From contig NZ_CP155074.1 in the NCBI RefSeq assembly GCF_039621805.1, forward strand, positions 992,001 to 1,056,000: 64,000 bases of DNA, written 5' to 3'. This DNA is from Paraburkholderia sp. PREW-6R (GTDB taxonomy: Bacteria > Pseudomonadota > Gammaproteobacteria > Burkholderiales > Burkholderiaceae). Positions 46,926-55,925 of the stretch are shown here, piece after piece. Below the pieces are notes generated by a model. That model searched no databases. It saw nothing but the letters and a program-made list of their open reading frames with translations, and had not been told where the DNA came from. A program made the position numbers and the translations under genes. Numbering within the stretch: position 1 is the stretch's first letter; every line of letters starts with the position of its first letter.

Positions 46926-47000
46926 CTTGGCAATCTCCAGAATCTTTGAAGCAAATCATGGACTTCAATGCACGCCGGCTCATTGGACGGCGGAGCGCGG

Positions 47001-47135
47001 CTACCGCGCGAACTTTTTGCGCACCAGATGCCGCGGGACGTCCAGTCTCACGGGACGTTCGCCGCCGCGCGGAAGCTTGCCGCGCGCCACGGGGACGGGA
47101 TCGAGCCGTTCGGCAGTCATGGTTTCGCTTGACAT
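47001..47135 (-). CDS. Possible 44-aa basic protein behind a LexA box
   Basis: MSSETMTAERLDPVPVARGK at the N terminus and a basic end (HLVRKKFAR). Its ATG lies 15 bp after the LexA box on the minus strand, but no good ribosome site is visible. It may be the first frame of an SOS-controlled transcript leading to dinB, or a chance frame. Confidence 0.3.
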   Translation of the reverse strand: MSSETMTAERLDPVPVARGKLPRGGERPVRLDVPRHLVRKKFAR

Positions 47136-47150
47136 CGGACACCGGAAAAC

Positions 47151-47166
47151 CTGTATATTTATACAG
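47151..47166. promoter_or_regulatory. LexA (SOS) box
   Basis: CTGTATATTTATACAG fits the CTGT-N8-ACAG consensus with an AT core, one base from perfect symmetry. It sits in a TATA-rich patch that could serve transcription to either side: dinB on the minus strand (364 bp) and the 77-aa gene on the plus strand (114 bp). Confidence 0.8.
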
Positions 47167-47223
47167 TATTCTACACAGTCAGTGCTGTGACGTGAACTGA
47201 CATTATTTTCGAGGAGAGGGGCC

Positions 47224-47283
47224 GTGCGACATTGCATCGTCCGGCCTCTTGTCCTGCTTCCGTGTCCAGGGAGAACATCATGA
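47224..47283 (+). CDS. Possible 19-codon leader peptide
   Basis: A GTG at 47224 follows CGAGGAGAGGGGCC, a strong ribosome site, and the frame ends in a TGA that overlaps the ATG of the next gene (ATGA). It could couple translation to the 77-aa gene. The peptide has no recognisable feature. Confidence 0.3.
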   Translation: MRHCIVRPLVLLPCPGRTS

Positions 47284-47513
47284 GAGCAGAAGAGTGGGTT
47301 CGGGAGGCCGAACGCGAATCGAAACTTGTCGACGCGCTGTACAAGGCACGTCATCTGATTTCGATGCACGACGGCATGACCGTCCGATGCGACGGCGAAG
47401 AGTGGGCGCTGGATTTCGGGCAGGAGTTGCGCATGATCGATGCCACGTTGAAGATGGCCGGCATCGATACCGCGCGGGTCAAAGGCAGAGCCGTGTCGGG
47501 CCGGCCGGGTTGA
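47280..47513 (+). CDS. Small hypothetical protein, possible SOS gene
   Basis: 77 aa, soluble, with an amphipathic N-terminal helix (EWVREAERESKLVDALYKAR) and an acidic middle. Family not recognised. CAGGGAGAACATC precedes the ATG at 47280. It lies 114 bp downstream of the LexA box in the divergent direction from dinB, so it may be induced by DNA damage. No catalytic motif is seen. Confidence 0.55.
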   Translation: MRAEEWVREAERESKLVDALYKARHLISMHDGMTVRCDGEEWALDFGQELRMIDATLKMAGIDTARVKGRAVSGRPG

Positions 47514-47809
47514 GCCTGCTGACTGCATCGCGCTGCGACCTCATGGCGGGTTCAAACGTTGCCGCGGAATGGCGTCGCGTCTGGTAGCGGTCGGGAGGCG
47601 AGGACGCTGTTCCGTAGGCACCGACCTGGGTTACATCCTTGGAGAGCTCGGTACCTCACTGGCTGCCAAGCGGTTGAACCGCCGCACGCGCTGTTCCTGA
47701 CGTCGCCGAAAAGGTTGCGGTCGGATAAGCCGTCAATCGCTTGAGCGGGATATGTCATGGGCGCATCGTTGAAGCATGGCTTTGCGATGCGCCGACGTGG
47801 ACGCCGGGT

Positions 47810-48034
47810 TTAGCTACGGCCTTCCGTTCCCTTCAGTTGATCATGCCTGTGCGAATGGGTCGCCGCGTACTTCAGCTCGAAATGCGCACCTTTGCCGCTA
47901 CGCGTGGGTGGAAAGTGTTCGCCTTCGACGCAAGTGACTTCAAAGGTGTCTTTTCCGTCATCATGAACGACAGAATAGATACCAGAAACTTTCACGATTT
48001 CGCCCGGCTTGTAAGAGTTGTCGCCTGCCATCAT
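47810..48034 (-). CDS. Small hypothetical protein (YjzC-like)
   Basis: 74 aa. It has a KPGEIVKVSGIYSVVHDDGK start and a HFPPTRSGKGAHFELKY segment that recall the small YjzC family (a short beta-sheet protein of unknown role). There is a His-rich tail (THSHRHDQ). The tandem ATGs at 48034 and 48031 follow GAAAGGAAAC. It lies just downstream of the insertion-sequence remnant, so its original promoter may be lost. Confidence 0.6.
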   Translation of the reverse strand: MMAGDNSYKPGEIVKVSGIYSVVHDDGKDTFEVTCVEGEHFPPTRSGKGAHFELKYAATHSHRHDQLKGTEGRS

Positions 48035-48059
48035 GTTTCCTTTCGAATGGTTGGGAATA

Positions 48060-48350
48060 CTCCCGAAGCAAGCGACGTTCCGAGCATGAGGTGCCGACGG
48101 TGGTTGATCTGGCGTTCACGTGATTGCAGCCGGTCGGCGCCAGTAAAACCTTCAGTTTCCGCTGGACGACCGATTTGATGACCTTCACGCGCTCGAGCTC
48201 ATGCATGCTGATCGTGATGAATCCACGTCCGTTCATGGTCGGGCTCCGGGCTGGCTGTGATGCCGCAGCATGCGCCACAGCTAGCCCGGAGTTGGAAAAC
48301 CGGACATTTCCAATGAGCCAGAACCGGACATTTCTAAAAAGCTCTGACAC
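48060..48350 (-). mobile_element. ISNCY-like insertion sequence remnant
   Basis: On the minus strand an end-like stretch from 48350 (GTGTCAGAGCTTTTTAGAAA, then two spaced AAATGTCCGGTT copies) leads to an ATG at 48236 and MNGRGFITISMHELERVKVI, the usual N terminus of ISNCY (IS1202-type) transposases. The frame then shifts: RLQSRERQINHR, similar to the family helix ERQINRL, is one frame over. The rest of the transposase and the other end are missing, so the element is dead. Confidence 0.65.
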
Positions 48351-48366
48351 ACGAAATGTTGATAAT

Positions 48367-48552
48367 TTATCTTATGTCAAATTGTGAAAGCTTCCTACGC
48401 CGATAGGGATCGTCAGCCAACCTCATCGCCGCGTGAGCAATCAGGTCGCGTTCAACGTTTCGCTCGGCGACATAGTCGGCGTAGGGAATCACGATATACG
48501 CGGGTTTGCCGTCTCGCACATCGATGACCTGAATGTGAGTACGTGCGTTCAT
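48367..48552 (-). CDS. Phd/YefM-like antitoxin N-terminal fragment
   Basis: 61 aa. IQVIDVRDGKPAYIVIPYADYVAER is the pattern of antitoxins whose N terminus resembles Phd and whose C terminus is an Xre-type helix-turn-helix. Here the frame stops soon after (RRKLSQFDIR) in AT-rich sequence, 17 bp before the insertion-sequence end, and no helix-turn-helix or toxin gene follows. It is probably a remnant cut by the element; a short stand-alone protein is possible. Confidence 0.5.
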   Translation of the reverse strand: MNARTHIQVIDVRDGKPAYIVIPYADYVAERNVERDLIAHAAMRLADDPYRRRKLSQFDIR

Positions 48553-48781
48553 CGCGTTTTCTCACTTCGTCCGACCGCACCCATGCCTCTCAAGCATGGG
48601 CCCCCGCCTACAAAGTCTTTTTTCTTTATATCGTTGACCACTAGATTATTGAATATAAGGGCACGCGGCGTCCCGCCGCGCCATCACGTGAATCCGCACG
48701 ATAGGTCGCGCACACCCCAACGCAACTCGTCCCCACCATTTTGCGAAGGCCCACCCTAACCGTCAGATCAAGGAGCGTTAC

Positions 48782-49177
48782 ATGGCAAGCAACCTGAACA
48801 CGACAGGCAAGACCGTCAAGGTGCCCGGCCCCGACCATCCGATCACCATCGAGCCGACCGCGGCTCGCATCGTCGTTATGCTCGCTGGCAAAGTGATCGC
48901 CGATACGCGCGACGCGCTGACACTTCGCGAGGCCGCCTACCCCGCTGTCTTTTACATATCGCGCAAGGACGTGGATATGACGCTGCTCGAGCGCACGGCG
49001 CATTCCACCTACTGCCCTTACAAGGGTGATTGTTCGTACTACTCGATACCTGCAGGCGGTGAACGCGCTGTGAATGCCGTATGGACATACGAAGATCCGT
49101 ACGAGGCGGTTGAGCCAATCCGGGACCATCTGGCGTTCTACACCGACCGCGTCGACGCAATCGAGGTACACGCGTAA
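48782..49177 (+). CDS. DUF427 domain protein
   Basis: 131 aa, a single DUF427 domain. RIVVMLAGKVIADTRDALTLREAAYPAVFYI and TYCPYKGDCSYYSI are the family hallmarks. The fold is a small beta-tent and the role is not firmly known. CAAGGAGCGTTAC precedes the ATG. It stands alone, with no operon partner. Confidence 0.9.
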   Translation: MASNLNTTGKTVKVPGPDHPITIEPTAARIVVMLAGKVIADTRDALTLREAAYPAVFYISRKDVDMTLLERTAHSTYCPYKGDCSYYSIPAGGERAVNAVWTYEDPYEAVEPIRDHLAFYTDRVDAIEVHA

Positions 49178-49366
49178 GCACCCGGATCTCATGCATGACC
49201 GCCTGAATGGCCAGACATAACCGCCCACGCACTGACGAGGGAAATACGACGAGGACCGATCCGTTGCACTGGTCACAGGCGCGCTAACTCGCCCCCCGCC
49301 CCGCCCCTCTCCGCTCAAGCCAGAAATGTCGTCTAAAGAATTGCGGATGGGCGCCGAAATCCAGTC

Positions 49367-49618
49367 ATGAACAACGACCACCGCCTCTTCGCCGATTCCC
49401 CACTCTATGAGGAAGCACGCGCGCTCGAACTCGCCGTGCGAACGCTGCGCCGGGCGCGCGGAAAGCAGAATCCTCAGGACGTCCCTCATGGCTCGCCGCA
49501 ATGGCACCTTGTCTGCGACGCATTCGCGCGCGATGTCTATCGCGCGATCGGTGGCGATCCGGATCAACTGACGGCGGACATCGCGGCCGGCAAGGCGTCG
49601 CCGGGCTCATCATCGTAG
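49367..49618 (+). CDS. Small hypothetical protein
   Basis: 83 aa, soluble, helical and rich in Ala/Arg/Asp (EEARALELAVRTLRRARGKQ). No family recognised. The ATG at 49367 has a poor ribosome site. It precedes the DUF917 gene by 176 bp, with no sign that they are linked. Confidence 0.45.
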   Translation: MNNDHRLFADSPLYEEARALELAVRTLRRARGKQNPQDVPHGSPQWHLVCDAFARDVYRAIGGDPDQLTADIAAGKASPGSSS

Positions 49619-49794
49619 GGACGTCTCTGCGGCGCCGGGGCCACCTTTTCGCCGTGCGGCGCACGACTGCGCAAGTTGCGCGCGTCGCATGCCGAGCCGA
49701 AGCTGCTCCATCGGCAACGCGCGCTCCCCTCATACCACCTAGTACGACCTGTTTCGCGGACGTTCAGCGAATAACCTTAATCGACACCCACCCC

Positions 49795-51012
49795 ATGGCG
49801 TATGAACTAAACAAGGAAGATCTCGAGCCGCTGCTTCTCGGCGGCGCATTCTTCGGTAGCGGCGGCGGCGGCACGATCGAATCGGCACGGCATCTGGCCG
49901 CGCATTTCGTGGCCGGCGATTATTATCCGACCGACACGGTCCGCGTGGTGCCAGTTGAAGAAGCGACCGATGGCGCAGCCGTGATGGTCGCCTATCTCGG
50001 CGCGCCCGAAGCCATCAACTCGGCGATCTATCCTCTTGGCCCGGTGACCGCCGCACAAAACGTGCAGAGCCGGCTCGCATCGCAAGGCACGAAACTCGCC
50101 TATGTCATGCCGCCGGAAAGCGGCGCGTTGGGCTTCACCGTCGCGGCGCTGGTCGCGGCGAAGCTCGGCCTTGCGGTCATCGACGCGGACGGCGCCGGCC
50201 GCGCCGTGCCCTCACTGCCGATGCTGACGTTCGCCGCCGCCGAGATCGATCCGCGGCCCGCATTCCTCGTGAGTCAGGGCGGCCTCTCGGTCGAACTGAA
50301 CGTGACGCCGCGCGACAGCAGCAACGGCGGCCCGAATCATCAGCGCGACGTATCGGCCATCGTCGAACAGATGATGCGCCCCGTCGTCACGGACCCGGAG
50401 TTCGGCCAGTTCGGCGGCCTCGCGATGTGGGTGATGAAACCGGCGGACATTCGCCGCGCCACGCCGATTCACGGCACGCTGACGCGCGCACTCGAACTCG
50501 GGCGCGCACTGCAGAGCGGCCGGGTGAAGAGCGCGCAGCAAATGGTTCAGTACCTCGCCGAACAGTGCGGGCTTGCCGCTCGCGCCGTCCTGCACGCCGG
50601 CGAGCTGGTCTCCGCCGAAGTCGATACGAGCGGCGGCTTCGACGTGGGCAAGATCCGCATCCGGGCCGCAGAGCAGACCTACACCATGATCTACCAGAAC
50701 GAATCGTTGCTCGTGTGGGACAGTGCGCGCCCGCAGCCGGTCGTCATGGCACCGGACAGCATCGCGTATTTCGTCGGCGGTGACGGCCAGTCGATCTTCA
50801 GCAACGGCGACCTTGTGAACGACGACGGTTCGCTGAACCCGGCGGTCGGCAAGCGCCCCGTCACCGTGATCGCATGGCGCGCCGAAGCCGAGTTGCGCAA
50901 GCCCGGCCTGAATCTCGACAGCTTTATGGATTCGCTGAACACCCTCGGTTACCTTGGGCCGTACGTGCCGCTTGAAGCGCACCTATCCTCACATCAGGGA
51001 GACGCATCGTGA
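49795..51012 (+). CDS. DUF917 (hydantoinase-associated) protein
   Basis: 405 aa, full DUF917 length. The N-terminal LLLGGAFFGSGGGGTIESA and FLVSQGGLSVELNVTPRDS are typical. The family is linked to hydantoin metabolism and includes S-methyl thiohydantoin desulfurase; it is often next to hydantoin racemases. The next gene is exactly such a racemase-family gene, starting within this stop codon (GTGA). It may act on a cyclic ureide or similar compound. The ATG at 49795 gives the family N terminus. Confidence 0.82.
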   Translation: MAYELNKEDLEPLLLGGAFFGSGGGGTIESARHLAAHFVAGDYYPTDTVRVVPVEEATDGAAVMVAYLGAPEAINSAIYPLGPVTAAQNVQSRLASQGTKLAYVMPPESGALGFTVAALVAAKLGLAVIDADGAGRAVPSLPMLTFAAAEIDPRPAFLVSQGGLSVELNVTPRDSSNGGPNHQRDVSAIVEQMMRPVVTDPEFGQFGGLAMWVMKPADIRRATPIHGTLTRALELGRALQSGRVKSAQQMVQYLAEQCGLAARAVLHAGELVSAEVDTSGGFDVGKIRIRAAEQTYTMIYQNESLLVWDSARPQPVVMAPDSIAYFVGGDGQSIFSNGDLVNDDGSLNPAVGKRPVTVIAWRAEAELRKPGLNLDSFMDSLNTLGYLGPYVPLEAHLSSHQGDAS

Positions 51013-51734
51013 ACTCGCCGATCCGTATCTGTGTGCTCGTTCCGGTCGCCACATCGGCCTACAACGACCGGATCATGAAAGCCGTTGCGCCGGTCGTGCC
51101 GCCGGACGTGCAGGTCGACATCCGCAATATCACGCAGGGGCATCCGGATATCGAGAACCGCACGAACTGGCTGCAGAACGGCATGCCCGTGGTCGAACTC
51201 GCGCAGTCCATTGCGAACGAAGGTTTCGACGGCATCTGGCTGACCGACTTCGACATGTGTGGCGTAGAAGCCGCGCGCGAAGTCATCGACATTCCTATCA
51301 TCGGCGGCTTTCCGGCTTCGGCGTTCACGGCGCTCGCGCTCAGCCAGCGGTTTTCGATCATCACCATCCTGCAAAGCACGCTTGCCATGCAGCGCGCGCA
51401 TCCGCAAACGTACGGCATCGAGGACACGTTCGCGTCGATCCGGGCGATCGACTGCCCGGTCTCGCAGCTCGATAACATCGACGTGGTGATCATGCGGACC
51501 TTCGAAGCGGCAATGAAAGCGATCCAGGACGACGGCGCGCAAGCCATTCTGCTCGGCTGTACCGGCTTCGTCGACGTCGCGAGCCGCGTGTCCACCCTGC
51601 TCGGCGAAGCACTGGGCAGCTATGTGCCGGTGATCGATCCGAACCAGGCGGGGTTCAGCTTCCTCGTTTCGCTGGTGCGCATGAAAGTGCGTCCGAGCCG
51701 GCTGACTTACAGCAAGGTCAGCCTTCAGCCGTAG
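51009..51734 (+). CDS. Asp/Glu/hydantoin racemase-family protein
   Basis: 241 aa. Two-cysteine racemases carry Cys in (A)CFxDPGLDAARE and in LGC(T/A)G. Here the second, Cys184 in LLGCTGF, is kept. The first position reads TDFDMCGVEAARE: Asp80 stands where Cys is usual and a Cys lies four residues later (Cys84). It may be a one-base enzyme like arylmalonate decarboxylase or maleate isomerase-type relatives, or use Cys84. The GTG at 51009 overlaps the DUF917 stop, so the two proteins are made together. Confidence 0.78.
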   Translation: MNSPIRICVLVPVATSAYNDRIMKAVAPVVPPDVQVDIRNITQGHPDIENRTNWLQNGMPVVELAQSIANEGFDGIWLTDFDMCGVEAAREVIDIPIIGGFPASAFTALALSQRFSIITILQSTLAMQRAHPQTYGIEDTFASIRAIDCPVSQLDNIDVVIMRTFEAAMKAIQDDGAQAILLGCTGFVDVASRVSTLLGEALGSYVPVIDPNQAGFSFLVSLVRMKVRPSRLTYSKVSLQP

Positions 51735-51747
51735 CTTTCATGCGCGG

Positions 51748-52680
51748 CTAGCGCTTGCGCGCCGCGACGCTGCGGCCCGGTGACACGACTTCGGCGAGCA
51801 GCTCGTCATGCAATCCGCGCAACACGTCGACGAATGCCAAAGCGAGCCGCTCGCGTGGCCGGTGCGGAGGAAACAGCAGATAGGTCGGAAAACGGATCGC
51901 GGGCGTAAACGGGCGTATCGCAATGTCCGGCCCCGCGAAGTCTCGTGCGACGATCGGATGCGCGAGCGTCACGCCCATTCCGTGCCGGACCATCTCGCAG
52001 CACATCGCGGTGTATTGCGCCTCGATTGCGAGAATGCGCTGCACGCCCGCGCGCTGGAACACGTCGTCCATCAGCGTGCGGGTGCCGTCGCCGTGACACA
52101 GCGAGATGAAAGACTCGCCTTCCAGGTCCTCCGGCTTGATGCTGCGTTTCGCCGCGAGCTTATGCGCGGCCGGCACCACGCAGACCGCCGACACGTTCGA
52201 CAACTGCTCCACCTCGCAATCCGAAGCCTCGCTCACATACACCGCGACACCGAGATCGCAGAACTGCGAGGCCGTCCAGTGATTGACGGTGGCCGACGTG
52301 TTCACATGCAGCGAGACGGTCACATCCGGATAGCGTTCGACGAAACGTTTGATCGCATGCGGCACCAGCGTCATACCCGCTGACGGCATGGCCGCAATGC
52401 GCAGACGCCCGCTGCCGAGATTGCGGATCTGCGCCGCGGCATTCGCGAGACCTTGCAAGCCCACGAATGCGCGCTCCACTTCGCGAAAAAACGCCTCGCC
52501 TTCGCTCGTTGGAATGAGCCGCACGCCACTGCGCTGAAAAAGCTGCAAGCCCGTGTCGCGCTCGAGTTGCGCGATCAGCCGGCTCACGTTCGGCTGCGAC
52601 GTGAACAGCGCCTTGGCCGCGGCCGTCATCGAGCCGGACACCATTACTGCGCGAAACGCTTCTATGTGCTTGAGATTCAT
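51748..52680 (-). CDS. LysR-family transcriptional regulator
   Basis: 310 aa. The HTH is at residues about 5-62 (FRAVMVSGSMTAAAKALFTSQPN, then VSRLIAQLERDTG). The ATG at 52680 follows GGGAGAATACGG. The effector domain resembles NocR/OccR-type regulators of opine uptake and oxidation, though this is a loose likeness. It is divergent from the ABC transporter genes with a 155-bp gap and converges with the racemase gene, so it probably controls the transport-oxidation operon. Confidence 0.9.
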   Translation of the reverse strand: MNLKHIEAFRAVMVSGSMTAAAKALFTSQPNVSRLIAQLERDTGLQLFQRSGVRLIPTSEGEAFFREVERAFVGLQGLANAAAQIRNLGSGRLRIAAMPSAGMTLVPHAIKRFVERYPDVTVSLHVNTSATVNHWTASQFCDLGVAVYVSEASDCEVEQLSNVSAVCVVPAAHKLAAKRSIKPEDLEGESFISLCHGDGTRTLMDDVFQRAGVQRILAIEAQYTAMCCEMVRHGMGVTLAHPIVARDFAGPDIAIRPFTPAIRFPTYLLFPPHRPRERLALAFVDVLRGLHDELLAEVVSPGRSVAARKR

Positions 52681-52835
52681 CCGTATTCTCCCTGATACAA
52701 GTACCTGGACCCATATCATTCCTGCATAGATAACTATTTTATTCGTATTGGACGACATAATCAGGCGGCACGACACTGCATTCTATCGACGGGCGGGCAA
52801 GCCCGCCTTCCCCACCGGAACTGGAGATTGTCGTC

Positions 52836-53912
52836 ATGAGAAGCGCGCCGTATCGCCGTCTGTCCTCGCCGTCACGCGTCGCCCATGCGGCGGCTTCCTG
52901 TGCCGTTCTGGCTGCCACGCTTGCCGTCGCGTCCGGCGCGCTGGCGGAAACCACGCTTTATGTGGCGAACGTCGGTGGGTCGAATGAACAGGTCTACCGG
53001 CAAAAAATCATCCCGCCGTTTGAAAAAGCGCACGACGTGAAGATCGTCTACGTCGCGGGCAATTCGAGCGACACGCTCGCCAAGCTGCAGGCGCAAAAAG
53101 GCCACCAGCAGATCAATGTCGCGGTGATGGACGACGGCCCCATGTACCAGGCGATGCAGTTGAACCTGTGCGCGAAGCTGGACGAGGCGCCCGTGATGAA
53201 AGACGTCTACCCGCTCGCGCGGCTCGGCCCCACCGCGATTGGCGTCGGCATGGTGGCGACCGGTATCGGCTACAACGAAGAGGCGTTCAAAAAAGCTGGC
53301 CTGCCGCCGCCCGACTCATGGAGGGCGCTCACCGACAGCCGCATCAAGGGCAAGATCGGCGTGCCGCCCATCACCAACACGTACGGGCTGCACACGCTCG
53401 TCATGCTCGCGCGCCTGTCCGGCGGCGGCGAAAAGAACATCGACCCGGGCTTTGCCGCAATGACGAAGCAGGTCGCGCCGAACGTACTCTCGTGGGCGCC
53501 GACGCCTGGCGAAATGGACGGCCAGATGCAGGCCGGCGACGTAATCCTCGCGCCCTACGGCAGCGGCCGCGCAGTCGCTTTGCAAAACACGGGCTTTCCG
53601 CTCAAGTTCATCTACCCGAAGGAAGGCGCGGTCGCCCTGCAGGTGGCCGCCTGCGCGGTCGCAGAAAACGCGCAGCCGCAACTGTCGCAGCAGTTCATCC
53701 AGTACCTGTTGAGCCCGGAAGTGCAGGCATTGCAGGCCCAGGGCATTGGTCTTGGGCCCGTCAACAGGACGGTGAAGCTCACGCCCGAGGTCGCCGCGCG
53801 TGTGCCATACGGACCGGAACAGATCTCGAAGCTCACCGCGATGGACTGGACCACGATCAACCAGCATCGCACCGAGTGGACGGAGCGCTGGAACCGTTCG
53901 GTCGAACGCTGA
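52836..53912 (+). CDS. ABC transporter substrate-binding protein (PotD/iron type)
   Basis: 358 aa. A signal peptide of about 38 residues (ends SGALAETT) sends it to the periplasm. The mature protein has the polyamine/iron-binding fold: NEQVYRQKIIPPFEKAHDVKI at the start and WRALTDSRIKGKIGVPP in the middle. It captures the solute for the ABC importer encoded directly downstream. Solutes of this family include polyamines, opines and other cationic nitrogen compounds. Divergent from LysR. Confidence 0.87.
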   Translation: MRSAPYRRLSSPSRVAHAAASCAVLAATLAVASGALAETTLYVANVGGSNEQVYRQKIIPPFEKAHDVKIVYVAGNSSDTLAKLQAQKGHQQINVAVMDDGPMYQAMQLNLCAKLDEAPVMKDVYPLARLGPTAIGVGMVATGIGYNEEAFKKAGLPPPDSWRALTDSRIKGKIGVPPITNTYGLHTLVMLARLSGGGEKNIDPGFAAMTKQVAPNVLSWAPTPGEMDGQMQAGDVILAPYGSGRAVALQNTGFPLKFIYPKEGAVALQVAACAVAENAQPQLSQQFIQYLLSPEVQALQAQGIGLGPVNRTVKLTPEVAARVPYGPEQISKLTAMDWTTINQHRTEWTERWNRSVER

Positions 53913-53969
53913 TTCCGTCCACCCGCAAGTCCTTCGCGCGGCGCGCGATCTGATGAAGGAGCGAGGCGT

Positions 53970-55049
53970 ATGGCCTTTCTGACTCTGCAAGGCATCTCGA
54001 AACGCTACGGCGATTTCACCGCGATCGAGCAACTCGATCTTTCGGTCGAACGCGGTGAACTGCTGTCGCTGCTCGGACCCTCCGGCTGCGGCAAGACCAC
54101 CACGCTGCAAATGGTCGCGGGTTTCGTCACGCCGACCACCGGCCGCATTCTGCTCGATGGACGCGACATTACCCATGAACGGCCGGAGAAGCGCGGCATC
54201 GGCGTGGTGTTTCAAAGCTATGCGCTCTTTCCGCACATGACGGTGGCGGGCAACGTCGGCTTCGGGCTGGAGATGCGCAAGGTCAAACGCAAGGAGCGGG
54301 AGGAGCGCGTGGCCGAAGCGCTCGCCCTCGTGCGGCTCAAAGGGCTCGGGCATCGTTATCCGAAGGAACTGTCGGGCGGCCAGCGGCAGCGCGTGGCCAT
54401 TGCACGCGCCATCGCCATGCAGCCCGAACTGCTGCTGCTCGACGAACCCATGTCCAATCTCGACGCGAAACTGCGCGAGGAAATGCACATCGAGTTGCGC
54501 TCGATCCACAAGCGTCTGGGCATCACGACGATTCTGGTCACGCACGATCAGGTGGAGGCCATGACGATGAGTGACCGCATCGCCGTCATGCATCGCGGTG
54601 CGATTGCCCAACTGAGCACCCCATACGACGCCTACGAGCGGCCGGCGACGCCGTTCGCGTCCACGTTCCTCGGCCGCACCAATGCGTTTGCCGGCGAAGT
54701 GCTGCGCCGCAATCCACGTTGCGCCGAAGTCGACGTGGCGGGCACCACGCTGCATGTTCCGCACGAAGGCCGTCACGTGAACGGCGCCGTCAACGTCTAT
54801 ATCCGGCCGGAGAAAGTCCACCTGGCCAACGGCGACGCGCGCTTGCGCGGCCGCATCGCGACGCGTGTTTTCGTCGGCAACCAGTGGCTGCTCGAAGTGG
54901 AGACGGCCCTCGGCAGATTGCGTGTCGCGCAGCCGAACCACGGCGCGCCGCCGCCTGACGAAGGTCACGAAGTCGGCCTCGCATGGACCGACGACGATCT
55001 GCGCGTGCTCACGCAGGACGACCGGGAGAGCGCTCATGGCCACGCTTGA
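53970..55049 (+). CDS. ABC transporter ATP-binding protein (PotA-like)
   Basis: 359 aa. Walker A is GPSGCGKTT (residues about 37-45), the signature LSGGQRQRVAIARA (about 135-148), Walker B LLLLDEPMSNLDA and the switch His in LVTHDQ. A C-terminal TOBE-type regulatory domain follows (about 240-350). It powers import by the two permeases encoded next; its stop lies 14 bp inside the first permease gene. Confidence 0.93.
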   Translation: MAFLTLQGISKRYGDFTAIEQLDLSVERGELLSLLGPSGCGKTTTLQMVAGFVTPTTGRILLDGRDITHERPEKRGIGVVFQSYALFPHMTVAGNVGFGLEMRKVKRKEREERVAEALALVRLKGLGHRYPKELSGGQRQRVAIARAIAMQPELLLLDEPMSNLDAKLREEMHIELRSIHKRLGITTILVTHDQVEAMTMSDRIAVMHRGAIAQLSTPYDAYERPATPFASTFLGRTNAFAGEVLRRNPRCAEVDVAGTTLHVPHEGRHVNGAVNVYIRPEKVHLANGDARLRGRIATRVFVGNQWLLEVETALGRLRVAQPNHGAPPPDEGHEVGLAWTDDDLRVLTQDDRESAHGHA

Positions 55050-55908
55050 CGACGCCCGTCCCGGCGCGGCGCCCTGGCTGCTGTCGGGGCCGGCGATGCT
55101 GCTTTTCGTCGGCCTGTTGCTGGTGCCGCTGCTGCTCACGCTGATGCTCTCGTTGCGCGTGTTCAGCGATACCGCCGGCGTGACGTCGGCCTACACGCTC
55201 GCGAACTACTGGGAAGTGGTGAGCGACCCGTACTACGGCACGATCTTTCTGCGCACCGCCGGCCTCGCTTTCGCCGTCACGCTGCTATCCATCGTGCTCG
55301 GCGTGCCGGAGACCATCGTGCTGGCGCGGATGAAACGGCCGTGGCAGTCGCTGTGTCTGCTGGTCGTGCTCGGTCCGCTGCTCATCTCCGTCGTCGTGCG
55401 CACGCTCGGCTGGCAGATTCTGCTCGGCAACAACGGTGTGCTGAACACCCTGCTGCAGGCGCTGCATGTGACGAGCGAACCGATCCGCCTCGTCTTTACG
55501 ATGACCGGCATGATCATCGCCCTCACCCACGTGCTCGTGCCCTTCATGGTCATGTCGGTCTGGGCGACCATGCAGAAGCTCGACCCGCAGGTGGAATGGG
55601 CCGGACGTTCGCTCGGCGGCTCGCCGCTCGCGGTGTTCCGCCGGGTGGTGCTGCCGCAGATCATGCCGGGCGTGCTGTCGGGCTCCATCATCGTGTTCGC
55701 GCTGTCGGCGTCGGCCTTCGCGACGCCCGCGCTGATCGGCGGCCGCCGCCTGAAGGTGGTCGCGACCGCCGCCTACGACGAATTTCTCGGCACGCTGAAC
55801 TGGCCGCTCGGCGCGAGCATCGCGGTGCTGCTGCTGATTGCCAACGTGGCGATCGTGATGGGCTGCAGCCGCCTCGCCGAACGCCGCTTCCGGCATATCT
55901 TCGACTGA
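55036..55908 (+). CDS. ABC transporter permease (PotB-like)
   Basis: 290 aa with about six membrane segments. The cytoplasmic EAA loop reads EWAGRSLGGSPLAVFRRVVLPQIMPG, the contact site for the ATPase. The ATG at 55036 overlaps the ATPase gene by 14 bp. It forms the inner-membrane channel with the next gene product. Confidence 0.92.
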   Translation: MATLDDARPGAAPWLLSGPAMLLFVGLLLVPLLLTLMLSLRVFSDTAGVTSAYTLANYWEVVSDPYYGTIFLRTAGLAFAVTLLSIVLGVPETIVLARMKRPWQSLCLLVVLGPLLISVVVRTLGWQILLGNNGVLNTLLQALHVTSEPIRLVFTMTGMIIALTHVLVPFMVMSVWATMQKLDPQVEWAGRSLGGSPLAVFRRVVLPQIMPGVLSGSIIVFALSASAFATPALIGGRRLKVVATAAYDEFLGTLNWPLGASIAVLLLIANVAIVMGCSRLAERRFRHIFD

Positions 55909-55925
55909 GTGGACGGAGAGCGGAC

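Noticed and set aside
46885..47142. 85-codon minus-strand frame near the LexA box
   Set aside because: Arg/Ser-rich, overlaps the 44-codon frame in another phase and lacks a ribosome site.
53316..55139. 607-codon open frame on the minus strand
   Set aside because: Antisense to the ABC binding protein and ATPase genes, without recognisable motifs.
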